Below are positions 8,504-17,809 of a DNA stretch of 64,000 nt, in pieces; position 1 is the stretch's first letter, and each line of letters starts with the position of its first letter. The notes under the pieces were generated by a model. The model saw only the letters and a program-made list of their open reading frames with translations, ran no database searches and was not told the origin of the DNA. The position numbers were made by a program, and so were the translations under genes. This DNA comes from Streptomyces sp. DH-12 (lineage in GTDB: Bacteria > Actinomycetota > Actinomycetes > Streptomycetales > Streptomycetaceae). The DNA lies in NCBI RefSeq assembly GCF_002899455.1, contig NZ_PPFB01000001.1, positions 1,860,001 through 1,924,000 of the forward strand, given 5' to 3'.

Positions 8504-9198
8504 CGGGCGCCGCCTTTCGTGAGGAGTTCCTCGCGCGGGGCGGCGGTCCGCCGCCGTCCGGAGGGAGGCGTCCAGGGCGTCAGCACCCGGCGCAGGGCGA
8601 CCAGCGCGACGTCGCACAGCAGCGCCAGGGCCGCCGTCGTCAGCACGGCCGTCACCGCGAGTTCGGGCCGGTCGTACTTCTGCGCGGCGGCCATCAGGTT
8701 GCCGAGGGCGCCCTGGTTGCCGATCAGGGCTCCGACGCTCACCAGGGAGATGCTGGACGCGGTGGCGACCCGCAGCCCCGCGATGATCGCGGGCGCGGCG
8801 ATCGGCAACTGCACCTGCAGATAGCGCCGTACGGAGCCGAAGCCCATGGCGGTGGCCGCGGCGAGGGTCTCGTCCGGCACCGCGCGCACGCCGTCGACGA
8901 TCGCCGGGACCAGCACCACCAGGCTGTAGAGGGCCAGCGGGATCATCACAGTCAGCTCGGTCTGGCCGGTGTAGTCGATGAGGACGACGAAGAACGCCAG
9001 GGACGGCACCGCGTACAGCACGGTCGTCACGCCGAGCACCGGCGGGTACAGCCGGCGGAACCGGCCGCACAGCAGGGCCAGCGGCAGGGCGAGCAGCAGC
9101 CCGGCGGCCACCGGCAGCAGGGCCTCCCGCAGGTGCAGCCCGACCAGGCCGGCCCAGCTGTGCTGGAGGTCGCTGGGGACGTCGAAGAAGCCGCTCAT
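8500..9198 (-). CDS. Osmoprotectant ABC transporter permease 1
   Basis: 232 residues, membrane-spanning, with a permease EAA-type loop (AVPDETLAAATAMGFGS, about residue 117). Its sequence is related to the neighbouring permease, so the two likely form a heterodimer. The ATG at 9198 overlaps the ATPase stop by 4 bases (ATGA). Confidence 0.88.
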   Translation of the reverse strand: MSGFFDVPSDLQHSWAGLVGLHLREALLPVAAGLLLALPLALLCGRFRRLYPPVLGVTTVLYAVPSLAFFVVLIDYTGQTELTVMIPLALYSLVVLVPAIVDGVRAVPDETLAAATAMGFGSVRRYLQVQLPIAAPAIIAGLRVATASSISLVSVGALIGNQGALGNLMAAAQKYDRPELAVTAVLTTAALALLCDVALVALRRVLTPWTPPSGRRRTAAPREELLTKGGAR

Positions 9199-10328
9199 CC
9201 GGCGGCCTTCCCGTCCCCGCCGCGCGCCGGGGCGGGTTCCGGGCCGGCCGCCGTGTGGGCGGCGCGGATCGCCTCGCCGATGGTCTGCTGGGAGACCACG
9301 CCGGTCACCCGGCCGTCCGCGTCCACGGCGACCGCCCAGCCGGTGGGCGAGAGGACCGCGCAGTCGAGCGCGGCCCGCAGCGAGTCCGTACCGGGCACGA
9401 ACGGCCGTCCGTACGGCAGGAGTCGCCCCGGGTCGCCGGTGCTCCCCCGCTCCCGCCAGCCGAGCGGGCGGCCGCCGGCGTCGGTCAGCAGCAGGTACGG
9501 CGCCTCGGTGGCGGTGAGGCGCTCGGCGGGCGCGTCGGCCGGGACCACCGCGTCGGTGGTCAGCTCCAGCGCGTCCGACGTGAAGAAGGACAGCCGGCGG
9601 ATGCCCCGGTCGGCGCCGAGGAAGTCCTCGACGAAGGCGTCCGCGGGGTGCGACAGCAGCTCGGCGGGCGGGGCGTACTGGGCGAGCCGGCCGCCCTCGC
9701 GCAGTACGGCGACCATGGTGCCCAGCTTGATCGCCTCGTCGATGTCGTGGGTGACGAAGACGATGGTCTTGCCCAGCTCGTCCTGGATGCGCAGCAGTTC
9801 GTCCTGGAGTCCCTTGCGCACCACCGGGTCGACGGCCGAGAACGGCTCGTCCATCAGCAGCACCGGGGGATCCGCGGCGAGCGCCCGCGCCACGCCGACG
9901 CGCTGCTGCTGGCCGCCGGAGAGCTGGTACGGGTACCGCTGGGCGAGGGAGGCGTCCAGGCCCACCCGTTCCATGAGCTCCGCCGCCCTCTCCCGGGCGC
10001 GCCGCTTGCCCCAGCCGAGCAGGCGGGGGACGGTCGCGATGTTGTCGGCGACGGTGCGGTGCTGGAAGAGGCCCGCGTTCTGGATGACGTAGCCCATGGA
10101 GCGGCGCAGGGTGGTCACCGGCTGCCGCCGGACGTCCTCGCCGTCGAGGAGGATCGTGCCCTCGGTGGGCTCGACCATCCGGTTGATCATGCGCAGGGTG
10201 GTCGTCTTGCCGCAGCCCGAGGGGCCGACGAGGACGGTGATCGAACGGTCGGGGATCTCCAGCGACAACCGGTCGACCGCCACCGTGCCGTCCGGGTACC
10301 GCTTCGTGACTGAGTCGATCCGTATCAA
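9195..10328 (-). CDS. opuCA: Osmoprotectant ABC transporter ATPase with CBS region
   Basis: 377 residues. Walker A GPSGCGKTT at 35-43, signature LSGGQQQR near 141, Walker B VLLMDEPFSAVD near 160, switch His in VTHDIDEA. The last 140 residues look like a degenerate CBS pair ending in GWAVAVDADGRVTGVVS, a region that senses ionic strength in OpuA/OpuC-type importers. I place the start at the TTG 10328 (MIRIDSVTKRYPDG) with GAAGGG 11 bases upstream; no ATG or GTG lies closer in frame. It is the first gene of a four-gene operon for compatible solute uptake. Confidence 0.88.
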   Translation of the reverse strand: MIRIDSVTKRYPDGTVAVDRLSLEIPDRSITVLVGPSGCGKTTTLRMINRMVEPTEGTILLDGEDVRRQPVTTLRRSMGYVIQNAGLFQHRTVADNIATVPRLLGWGKRRARERAAELMERVGLDASLAQRYPYQLSGGQQQRVGVARALAADPPVLLMDEPFSAVDPVVRKGLQDELLRIQDELGKTIVFVTHDIDEAIKLGTMVAVLREGGRLAQYAPPAELLSHPADAFVEDFLGADRGIRRLSFFTSDALELTTDAVVPADAPAERLTATEAPYLLLTDAGGRPLGWRERGSTGDPGRLLPYGRPFVPGTDSLRAALDCAVLSPTGWAVAVDADGRVTGVVSQQTIGEAIRAAHTAAGPEPAPARGGDGKAAG

Positions 10329-10600
10329 GACGTCGCTTGCCCTTCGGGTGGCAGAGGATGGCCGGCCGGGATCGCCCGCGCCGGGTGCCGGTCGAGTGTA
10401 GACGCCGGAGCCGGCGGGGCCCGGACGTCGCGGGACCCCGGAGGCGGGGCGACCGGGGTCCATGCCGCCACCTGCCCAGGCCCCCGGCGCGGCAAACCGT
10501 CCGCCGCGACCGGACCGTCCGGCGGCCGCCTGTCGGTTCCCTGTCGGTTCGCTGTCGATCGGGTTCCGGTCGTGCACCGCCCTCGGGCGGGAGGGACGCG

Positions 10601-11308
10601 GTGGAGCAGTATGGGCGGGTGGACAGAGTGCGACTGCTCGTGGTGGACGACGACCCTCCGATAGCCGACCTGGTGGCGACGGTCGCCCGGTACGAGGGCT
10701 GGGAGGCGGTCACCGCCCACTCCGGTGCGGAGGCGCTGCGCCGGGCCGACGCGTTCCGCCCGGACATCGTGGTGCTGGACCTGATGCTGCCGGACGTCGA
10801 CGGGTTCGGGGTGCTGGACGGGCTGCGCCGCTCCGGGCGGATGGTGCCGGTGGTGTTCCTCACCGCGCGGGACGGGGTCGCCGACCGGGTGGCGGGGCTG
10901 ACCCGGGGCGGGGACGACTACCTGGTCAAGCCGTTCGCCGTCGAGGAGTTGATGGCGCGGTTGCGGACGGTGCTGCGGCGCAGCGCGGGCCCGGACTTCC
11001 AGCGGTCGGTGCTGCGGGTGGGCGACCTGACGCTGGACGAGGACACCCGGGAGGTGCGGCGCGGGGAGCACCTGCTGGCGCTCACCCCGACCGAGTACGA
11101 GGTGCTGCGCTATCTGATGCGCCGCTCGCCGACCGTGCTGACGAAGGCACAGATCCTGGACCACGTCTGGGAGTACGGCTTCGGCGGCCGGTCCAACGTG
11201 GTGGAGCTGGTGGTCAGCCGGCTGCGGCGCAAGCTGGACGCCACCGGCGCGCCGCTGATCCGGACCGTGCGGGGCTTCGGGTACGTGATCCGGCAGGCGG
11301 CGGAGTGA
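10601..11308 (+). CDS. OmpR/PhoB-family response regulator
   Basis: 235 residues. The receiver has the acidic pocket VVDDDPP, phospho-acceptor Asp in VVLDLMLPDVDG and Lys in DYLVKPF. The C-terminal winged helix (about 140-230) has LTPTEYEVLRYLM and TVRGFGYVI. The GTG at 10601 has GGGAGGG 5-6 bases ahead; a second GTG at 10619 is possible. The sensor kinase overlaps its stop codon. Confidence 0.93.
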   Translation: MEQYGRVDRVRLLVVDDDPPIADLVATVARYEGWEAVTAHSGAEALRRADAFRPDIVVLDLMLPDVDGFGVLDGLRRSGRMVPVVFLTARDGVADRVAGLTRGGDDYLVKPFAVEELMARLRTVLRRSAGPDFQRSVLRVGDLTLDEDTREVRRGEHLLALTPTEYEVLRYLMRRSPTVLTKAQILDHVWEYGFGGRSNVVELVVSRLRRKLDATGAPLIRTVRGFGYVIRQAAE

Positions 11309-12753
11309 GGGCAGCGGCCCGGCGGCTGCGGGACACCTACCGGCGGATGCGGCTGGGCACCCGGCTGGCGCTGGGCCTCGGGGTGCTGTCGCTGGCGGTG
11401 TTCGCGGTCGTCGGCACGGCGCTCACCGCGTACATGCGGGACTACCTCGAACAGCAGCTGGGCGAGCAGCTGAAGCTCATCCAGACCGTGCAGGCCAAGG
11501 ACGCGGCGGCCCACGGCACGGTACGGCGCAAGCCGTACTACGGCTGGTACACGGCGGTGTACGACGTCAGCGGCGGCGGGGTCACGCTGCGCAGGCCCGC
11601 CGACGTGCCCGGCGACACCCGCCCGCTGGCCGACCTGGCACGGGCGATGGCGCGCTCCGACACCGAGCTGATGCGCACCGCGCGGATCGACGGGGAGGGC
11701 ACGTACCGGCTGCGCGGCTGCGAGGTGGAGCCGGGGGTGGTGCTGGTGAGCGCCGCTCCGGTGGAGGACGTGGAGAAGACCGTCGAACGGCTGGTCACCG
11801 TGCAGGTGGTGGTGTTCGCGCTGGCGCTGACGGCGCTGGTGGTGCTCGGGCGGCGGATGCTGCGGCGCGGGCTGAAACCGCTGAGCGACATGGCGCACAC
11901 CGCTCACGGCATCACCTCGCACGACCTGACCGAGTCGGCGGCCCGGCTGCCGCTGCGCGCGGACGGACGCGACGGCGGACGCGAAGTGGTCGAGCTGCGC
12001 ACGGCGTTCAACAGGATGCTGGAGCACATCGACGACTCCCTCGCGGTCCGCGCGGAGGCGGAGCTGCGGCTGCGCCGGTTCGTCGCGGACGCCTCGCACG
12101 AACTGCGCACCCCGCTGATGTCGGTGCGCGGCTACGCGGACCTGTTCCAGTACGCCGCCGCGAACGAACCCGCCGAGCGGGAGAAGCACTTGGGACGGCT
12201 GCGGGCCGAGGCGGCACGGATGGGCGTCCTGCTCGACGACCTGCTGCTGCTCGCCCGGCTGGACGCGGCCGAGGTCGAGGCGCCGCTGCGGACGGCCGAC
12301 ACGGATCTGACGGAGCTAGTGCAGCAGGCGGCGGACGCGTTCCGGGCGGGCCGCCCGGCGCACCCGCTCACCGTGACGGTGAACGCCTCCGCCCCCCTGT
12401 TCCTCCGCCTCGATCCGCAGCGGATACGGCAGGTGCTGGACAACCTGCTCGCCAACGCCGCCGTGCACACCCCGCCCGGCACCCAGGTGTCCGTCGAGGT
12501 CGCGGCCGTCGGCGGCACGGCCCTGGTGCGCGTCGCCGACGCGGGTCCGGGCATCCCGGCGGACCACCGGGAGCGGGTCTTCGACCGCTTCTACCGCGTC
12601 GACAAGGCCCGCACCCGCGACCGCGGCGGCAGCGGGCTGGGCCTGGCGGTCGCCCGCTCCCTGGCCCGCGCCCACGGCGGCGACATCGACCTGACGAGCC
12701 GGCCGGGCGCGACGGTGTTCACGGTGCGGCTGCCGTCGCGGGGGGCGCGGTGA
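11305..12753 (+). CDS. Sensor histidine kinase, HAMP type
   Basis: 482 residues. TM1 is near 22-42, a short external domain near 45-155, TM2 near 160-180, then HAMP, H-box ASHELRTPL, N-box NLLANAAVH, G1 DAGPGIP and G2 GGSGLGLAV. The GTG start overlaps the regulator's stop as GTGA. The pair forms a canonical two-component system; the stimulus cannot be read from sequence. A large hairpin follows. Confidence 0.93.
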   Translation: MRAAARRLRDTYRRMRLGTRLALGLGVLSLAVFAVVGTALTAYMRDYLEQQLGEQLKLIQTVQAKDAAAHGTVRRKPYYGWYTAVYDVSGGGVTLRRPADVPGDTRPLADLARAMARSDTELMRTARIDGEGTYRLRGCEVEPGVVLVSAAPVEDVEKTVERLVTVQVVVFALALTALVVLGRRMLRRGLKPLSDMAHTAHGITSHDLTESAARLPLRADGRDGGREVVELRTAFNRMLEHIDDSLAVRAEAELRLRRFVADASHELRTPLMSVRGYADLFQYAAANEPAEREKHLGRLRAEAARMGVLLDDLLLLARLDAAEVEAPLRTADTDLTELVQQAADAFRAGRPAHPLTVTVNASAPLFLRLDPQRIRQVLDNLLANAAVHTPPGTQVSVEVAAVGGTALVRVADAGPGIPADHRERVFDRFYRVDKARTRDRGGSGLGLAVARSLARAHGGDIDLTSRPGATVFTVRLPSRGAR

Positions 12754-12805
12754 GGACGCGCGTGCCGCCCGGTCCGCGCGGCCGGCTCGCCGGGCGGGCC
12801 GCGGC

Positions 12806-12855
12806 GGCCCGGCTCCTCGGCCGCCTGGCGCCGGCCGGGTGGCGAGGAGCGGGCC
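12806..12855. terminator. Terminator between histidine kinase and msrB
   Basis: Arms 12806-12819 and 12843-12855 pair with one bulged base, with further GC pairing in the loop. It separates two convergent genes. Confidence 0.55.
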
Positions 12856-12861
12856 GGCGGA

Positions 12862-13269
12862 TCAGGACTCGGCGGGCCGCAGGCGCAGCGAGATGCTGTT
12901 GATGCAGTACCGCTGGTCCGTGGGCGTCGGATAGCCCTCGCCCTCGAAGACGTGCCCGAGGTGCGAGCCGCAGCGGGCGCAGCGCACCTCGGTGCGCACC
13001 ATGCCGTGCGAGCGGTCCTCGACCAGCTCGACGGCGTCGGTGTCCTTCGGGTCGTAGAAGGACGGCCAGCCGCAGTGCGACGCGAACTTCGTGTCCGAGG
13101 TGAACAGCTCCGCGCCGCAGGCACGGCAGGAGTAGACGCCCTCGGTCCTGGTGTCGGTGTACTCACCGGTGAAGGCCGGTTCCGTCGCCGCCTGGCGCAG
13201 AACCGCGTACTCGGACGGCGACAGCTCCGCGCGCCACTGCTCGTCCGGCTTCTCCACGTCGTACGGCAT
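12862..13269 (-). CDS. msrB: Peptide-methionine (R)-S-oxide reductase MsrB
   Basis: 135 residues, the normal single-domain length. Zinc-binding CRAC and CARC pairs, GWPSFYDP, and the catalytic Cys in RYCINSISL are all present. It repairs methionine-R-sulfoxide in proteins. The stop codon of murC lies 15 bases upstream, so the two are likely co-transcribed. Confidence 0.96.
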   Translation of the reverse strand: MPYDVEKPDEQWRAELSPSEYAVLRQAATEPAFTGEYTDTRTEGVYSCRACGAELFTSDTKFASHCGWPSFYDPKDTDAVELVEDRSHGMVRTEVRCARCGSHLGHVFEGEGYPTPTDQRYCINSISLRLRPAES

Positions 13270-13283
13270 GAGGTTCCAGCCCC

Positions 13284-14672
13284 TTAGTTCGACAGACGGT
13301 CCAGGATGCGCGGGCCGAGGTCGGTGACGTCGCCCGCTCCCATGGTGAGAACCAGATCGCCGGGCCCGGCCATTCCCGCGACCGCCGCGGGGACCTCCGC
13401 CGCGTCGTGGACGGCCGTCACGTCCGCGCCGGCCGCGCGGGCCGCCTCGATGACCAGCTCGCTGGTGACGCCGGGGACCGGGTCCTCACGGGCCGGGTAG
13501 ATGTCGAGGACCAGCGAGGCGTCGGCGAGGGCGAGGGCGTGGCCCATCTCCTTGCCCAGCTCGCGGGTGCGGGAGAACAGGTGGGGCTGGAAGACGACCA
13601 GGATGCGGGCGTCCCCGGCGGCGGAACGCATCGCCTCCAGGTCCGCGGTCATCTCGGTGGGGTGGTGCGCGTAGGAGTCGACGACCTGGACGCCGGCCGC
13701 CTCGCCCTTCAGCTGGAGGCGGCGCTTGACGCCGGTGTACGCGGCCAGCGCGGGGGCCAGCTCGGCAGCCGGGACGCCCAGCGCGACGCCCGCGGCGAGG
13801 GCGGCGACCGCGTTGTGCGCGTAGTGCTTGCCGGGCACCGACACGGTGAAGGTGAGCGGGGCGCCGTCCAGCTCGACGGTCACCTCGCTCCTCAGCCCCT
13901 GCGGGACGACCGACAGCACCCGCACGTCGGCGTCCGCGGACTCGCCGTACGTGACGGTCCGCACCGAGCCGTCCAGGCGGCGGGTCAGCTCGCGGGCGCC
14001 CTCGTGGTCGGCGGAGATCACCAGGGTGCCGCCGGGGACGATCCGGCCGACGAACGTCTCGAAGGACGCGTGGATCTCCTCCATCGACGCGTAGTTCGCG
14101 TGATGGTCCAGCTCCACGTTGAGGATGATCGCGACCTCGGGCGCGTACTTGTGGAAGCTGCGGTCGGACTCGTCGGCCTCGGCGACGAAGATCTCGCCCG
14201 TGCCGTGCAGCGCGTTGGAGCCGGGGGCGTCGAGGTCGCCGCCGATGGCGTACGACGGCTCGCGGCCCAGCTCGGTGAGGGCGACCGCCAGCATGGAGGT
14301 GGTGGTGGTCTTGCCGTGGGTGCCGGCCACCGCGATCGGGCGCAGGCCGTCCATCAGGGCCGCGAGGGCGTCGGAGCGGTGCACCACGGGGATGCCCAGC
14401 TCGGCGGCGCGCCGCAGCTCGGGGTTGTCCTCGCGGATCGCGGAGGAGACCACGACGCAGCTGGCGTCGTCGGCGAGGTGCCCGGCGGCGTGCCCGATGT
14501 GCACGGTGACGCCGAGGCCGCGCAGGGCGTCGGCGGTCGCCGAGTCCTTGGCGTCGCTGCCGGCCACGCTCGCGCCGCGCTGCGCGAGGATCTTGGCGAT
14601 GCCCGACATCCCGGCGCCGCCGATGCCGATGAAGTGCGGTCGGTCCATGGCGGTGGGAAGGCCGGGTGCCAT
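13284..14672 (-). CDS. murC: UDP-N-acetylmuramate--L-alanine ligase MurC
   Basis: 462 residues. Nucleotide-binding FIGIGGAGMSGIA near the start, Mur ligase P-loop GTHGKTTTT near 118, EADESDRSF near 165 and a C-terminal ligase domain with DSYAHHPTE. It adds the first amino acid to the peptidoglycan precursor in the cytoplasm. The ATG at 14672 has GGGAG at 7 bases. As in other streptomycetes it is not inside the division and cell wall cluster but next to msrB. Confidence 0.96.
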   Translation of the reverse strand: MAPGLPTAMDRPHFIGIGGAGMSGIAKILAQRGASVAGSDAKDSATADALRGLGVTVHIGHAAGHLADDASCVVVSSAIREDNPELRRAAELGIPVVHRSDALAALMDGLRPIAVAGTHGKTTTTSMLAVALTELGREPSYAIGGDLDAPGSNALHGTGEIFVAEADESDRSFHKYAPEVAIILNVELDHHANYASMEEIHASFETFVGRIVPGGTLVISADHEGARELTRRLDGSVRTVTYGESADADVRVLSVVPQGLRSEVTVELDGAPLTFTVSVPGKHYAHNAVAALAAGVALGVPAAELAPALAAYTGVKRRLQLKGEAAGVQVVDSYAHHPTEMTADLEAMRSAAGDARILVVFQPHLFSRTRELGKEMGHALALADASLVLDIYPAREDPVPGVTSELVIEAARAAGADVTAVHDAAEVPAAVAGMAGPGDLVLTMGAGDVTDLGPRILDRLSN

Positions 14673-14754
14673 GCGTGTTCTCCCAGTGGTGCGACGAGCG
14701 GGACGACGGTCTTCGCGCCCTCGCGTGCCGAGCTCGGGAGAGCGCGGCCCCAGC

Positions 14755-15228
14755 CTATGCCTTGCTGTGGGAGAAGAGTTTCAGCACCGGCACGCCGACC
14801 TTGTGGCGGGCCCGGGAGGCCCAGTCGCGGTGGAAGAACTCCTCCACGTAGTGCGGGTCGGTCAGGACGATCACCTCGTCCGCGCCGACCTCCTCCACCA
14901 GCTTCTTCAGCGCGTCCAGCGGGTGGTCCGTGACAAGGCGGCCCTCGGCGGTGTCGCCGGTCGCGCGCAGCGCCTGGAGGGAGACCGCGAGCGCCCGCTC
15001 GCCCATGGAGCGGGCCTCCTCGCCCTCGGGGGTCTCGCCCTCGCGCACGGCCTCGTCGAGCTCGCCGAGCGCGACGTCGTCGATGGCTCTCAGCAGCCGG
15101 TCGGCCTGTTCGCCGCGCGGCTGGAGCAGGACGTGGAAGGCGACCGGCTCGTCGCCGTGCAGGGTGGTGACGAACTCCACGTCGGCGGACGTCAGGGCCT
15201 TCTCGATCATCAGTACGCTGGTGAACAC
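14755..15228 (-). CDS. Conserved actinobacterial protein of unknown function
   Basis: 157 residues from the GTG at 15228, or 151 from the ATG at 15210. It begins FTSVLMIEKALTSADVEFV and ends with an Asp-Pro-His motif (VLTDPHYVEEFFHRDW) and VGVPVLKLF. Orthologues are sometimes labelled indole-3-glycerol phosphate synthase, which I consider unfounded because no TIM-barrel or catalytic motif is present. The late part resembles a universal-stress-like nucleotide-binding fold. It lies between the reductase gene and murC on one strand. Confidence 0.7.
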   Translation of the reverse strand: MFTSVLMIEKALTSADVEFVTTLHGDEPVAFHVLLQPRGEQADRLLRAIDDVALGELDEAVREGETPEGEEARSMGERALAVSLQALRATGDTAEGRLVTDHPLDALKKLVEEVGADEVIVLTDPHYVEEFFHRDWASRARHKVGVPVLKLFSHSKA

Positions 15229-15444
15229 CAGGCGCCCCTTACTCCTCGGAGGACCCGCGGGCCCTCTGCTCGTGGGCCGAGCCGGGCCCCCGGGGATCAT
15301 CCTTCCCCGTGCGGGCGCGAGTACGGCCGGGATCCAGTCTCGCCCGTCACCGTGCGGGACGGGCGCGTCGTTCCGCCGATCGCCGGACCGGCGGTGTCGT
15401 ACCGCTTGTCCTCCCTCCGGACTTCCACACCCGGCCGGGCCCGG

Positions 15445-16248
15445 TCAGGCCCGCCGGTAACGCGTGAACAGGAATCCGTCCTCCTCCAACACCGACGACA
15501 GCGCGTAACGCCGCGGAAGTGTCACTGGGGGTCCACCGGCGATGCGCTGAGCGTCACCGGCCGTGAGCATCGGCGAGACGGTGAGGCACAGTTCGTCCAG
15601 CACCCCGGCGGCGATCAGCCGGCCCAGCAGCCGGGGACCGCCCTCGGTCAGCAGCCGGGTGTGCCCCAGCCCGGCGAGGGCCCGTACGGCCCGCTCCGGG
15701 TCCACCCCGGTCCCCTCGCCGGCGAGGACCACGCGGGCGCCCGCCTCCTCGGCGGCGGCCGTGCGCTCCGGGTCGGCCCCGGCGCCGGTGAGGACCAGGG
15801 TGGGCACGACCGGGGAGGTGAACAGGGGCAGCGAGAAGTCGAGGTCCAGGCTCGCCGTGACCACCGCGATCGCGGGCGCCGGGGCCTGCCCGGCGGCCTC
15901 GCGGGCCGTCGCGAACTCGGCGCGGGCGCGGGCCGGGCGGTAGCCCTCCTGCCGAACCGTTTCCGCGCCGACCACGACGACGTCCGCCAGGGCCCGCAGC
16001 ACGCCGAAGATCCGCATGTCGGCCGGGCAGGAGAGGGGCTGCGAGCGGCCCTCGTGCTGGGCGGCGCCGTCGAGGGTGGAGACCATGTTGCCGCGCAGCC
16101 ACGGCTCACGGCCCTCCGGGCCGGGCCCGGGGTAGGCGTAGGCGGCGGCCAGCTCGGCCAGGCTCCACTCACGGCCGTCCGCCCCGCCGGCGGCTGCGGT
16201 CGCGTCGGTCACGTCGGTCACGTCGGTCACGGGGAACAGGCGTCGCAT
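15445..16248 (-). CDS. RibD C-terminal-type pyrimidine reductase family protein
   Basis: 267 residues. The reductase fold is marked by NMVSTLDGAA near 55, DVVVVGAETVRQEGYRP near 90 and LLTEGGPRLLG near 205. Members reduce a 5-amino-uracil ribosyl intermediate in flavin synthesis or act as generic NADPH reductases. No deaminase domain or other rib gene is present, so a riboflavin role is uncertain. The N-terminus carries a short VTD repeat encoded by a 9-base tandem. The gene is divergent from zapE with only 37 bases between start codons. Confidence 0.82.
   Translation of the reverse strand: MRRLFPVTDVTDVTDATAAAGGADGREWSLAELAAAYAYPGPGPEGREPWLRGNMVSTLDGAAQHEGRSQPLSCPADMRIFGVLRALADVVVVGAETVRQEGYRPARARAEFATAREAAGQAPAPAIAVVTASLDLDFSLPLFTSPVVPTLVLTGAGADPERTAAAEEAGARVVLAGEGTGVDPERAVRALAGLGHTRLLTEGGPRLLGRLIAAGVLDELCLTVSPMLTAGDAQRIAGGPPVTLPRRYALSSVLEEDGFLFTRYRRA
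16203..16229 (-). repeat. 9-bp tandem repeat, three copies
   Basis: The unit CGTCGGTCA is repeated three times within the start of the reductase gene and encodes Val-Thr-Asp triplets. It could vary in copy number without breaking the frame. Confidence 0.8.
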
Positions 16249-16271
16249 GTCAGGCAGTCTTCCACGCCCCG

Positions 16272-16277
16272 TACGAT
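16272..16277 (+). promoter_or_regulatory. -10 hexamer for zapE, probable leaderless transcript
   Basis: TACGAT lies 8 bases before the GTG at 16286, within a 37-base divergent gap. This supports that GTG as the real start. Confidence 0.4.
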
Positions 16278-16285
16278 GGGGGATC

Positions 16286-17395
16286 GTGTCGTCCTCCGCA
16301 GCCTCCCGTCCCGGTCCGGCAGCCTCCGTGGCTCCGCTCTCCCTGTGCGCCCGCGAGCCGCACGTCCCCGCGGACCGGCTCGTCGCCGAGATGGTGCCGC
16401 CGCCGCGGTTCGACGCCGTCCGCTTCGACACGTACATCCCCGACCCGGACCAGCCGAGCCAGACCGAGGCCGTGCGCGTCCTCGAGGGCTTCGCGGCGGG
16501 CCTCGGCGGGAAGCCGGCCGGCGACTCGGGCCGGCGCCGGCTGTTCGGCTTCGGCAAGGCGCCGAAGAAGGCCCCGTCCGGGCCGCGCGGCGTCTACCTC
16601 GACGGCGGTTACGGCGTCGGCAAGACGCATCTGCTGGCCTCGCTGTGGCACGCCACCCCGGCCGAGCCGGCGCTCAAGGCGTTCGGCACGTTCGTGGAGC
16701 TGACCAACCTGGTGGGCGCGCTGGGCTTCCAGCAGACCGTCACGACCCTCTCCGGGCACCGGCTGCTGTGCATCGACGAGTTCGAGCTGGACGACCCGGG
16801 CGACACCGTGCTGGTCTCCACCCTGCTCGGCAAGCTGGTCGAGGCGGGCGTCGCACTCGCCGCCACTTCCAACACCCTGCCGGGCAGGCTCGGCGAGGGC
16901 CGGTTCGCCGCGGCGGACTTCCTGCGCGAGATCCAGGGTCTGTCGGCGCACTTCCGCGCCCTGCGGATCGACGGCGAGGACTACCGGCACCGGGGGCTGC
17001 CCGAGGCGCCGCCGCCGTACTCCGACGACCTGGTGACCCGGGTGGCGCACGCCACCGAGGGGGCGTCGCTGGACGCCTTCCCCGACCTGCTGGACCACCT
17101 CGCGCGGGTCCACCCCAGCCGCTACGGCGCCCTCACCGACGGCATCGGCGCGGTGTGCCTCACCGGCGTGCGTCCGGTGCCGGACCAGTCGACCGCCCTG
17201 CGGCTCGTGGTCCTCGCGGACCGGCTGTACGACCGTGAGGTGCCGGTGCTCGCGTCGGGGCTGCCGTTCGACCAGCTGTTCAGCGAGGAGATGCTGAAGG
17301 GCGGCTACCGCAAGAAGTACTTCCGCGCGATCTCACGCCTCACCGCACTGGCCAGGGACGCCAAGCCGCTCGCGGACACCGTGGACACCGTCTGA
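16286..17395 (+). CDS. zapE: ZapE-type AAA ATPase (AFG1-like)
   Basis: 369 residues. Walker A GGYGVGKTH near residue 117, Walker B LLCIDEFELDD near 162, and the ATSNTLP motif near 197 mark the AFG1/ZapE family. In E. coli this ATPase affects FtsZ rings; the mitochondrial relative helps clear proteins. The GTG at 16286 gives an N-terminus matching my memory of orthologues and fits the -10 hexamer. It stands alone between divergent and downstream promoters. Confidence 0.88.
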   Translation: MSSSAASRPGPAASVAPLSLCAREPHVPADRLVAEMVPPPRFDAVRFDTYIPDPDQPSQTEAVRVLEGFAAGLGGKPAGDSGRRRLFGFGKAPKKAPSGPRGVYLDGGYGVGKTHLLASLWHATPAEPALKAFGTFVELTNLVGALGFQQTVTTLSGHRLLCIDEFELDDPGDTVLVSTLLGKLVEAGVALAATSNTLPGRLGEGRFAAADFLREIQGLSAHFRALRIDGEDYRHRGLPEAPPPYSDDLVTRVAHATEGASLDAFPDLLDHLARVHPSRYGALTDGIGAVCLTGVRPVPDQSTALRLVVLADRLYDREVPVLASGLPFDQLFSEEMLKGGYRKKYFRAISRLTALARDAKPLADTVDTV

Positions 17396-17809
17396 CCCGG
17401 GCGGCACCGGATCGCCGCACGCATGCCCGACACCCGAACGGATCATCGGCGGTCACGGAAGTGATCGCGCCAACCCACGTGTTCTTTTCGGGCTGACTGC
17501 GGCACAGCCCTTCGATGAGGCGGTGCAAACGGCCACGCGGGGGTTAACGTGTCTCTTGACCAACCGTTGACCATCCGCTTACCTGTGATGCCGAGTGCGA
17601 ACCGCCTTGTCAGGTACGGGTGTTACGAGGTCGGGCGACCGATGGCCGCACTCCCGGGCCTTGCCGTCGCTTTACCTCGGCCACCCCGTACCGCGGCTCC
17701 GCGGCCTTCGCATCCGCGCACACGGTCCGGCACACAGCGGGCCAGTGATCAGCGGGCCGGTCCTCGTCGTGCAGTCCGACGCGTCCCCACACGCGCCAGG
17801 AGGAGACAG
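17396..17809. other. Long leader/intergenic region ahead of sulP
   Basis: 414 bases. It holds a good promoter near 17556-17584 and then about 220 bases of untranslated leader up to the ribosome site at 17798. I see no further coding potential in the leader and no riboswitch fold that I recognise. Confidence 0.5.
17556..17584 (+). promoter_or_regulatory. Housekeeping-type promoter for leader ORF-sulP
   Basis: TTGACC (17556-17561), 17-base spacer, TTACCT (17579-17584). A second TTGACC at 17567 forms an 11-base direct repeat with the first and could bind a regulator. Confidence 0.6.

Noticed and set aside
14755-15228. Indole-3-glycerol phosphate synthase
   Set aside because: The name circulates for similar proteins, but the 157-residue chain has no TrpC motifs and no trp genes are nearby.
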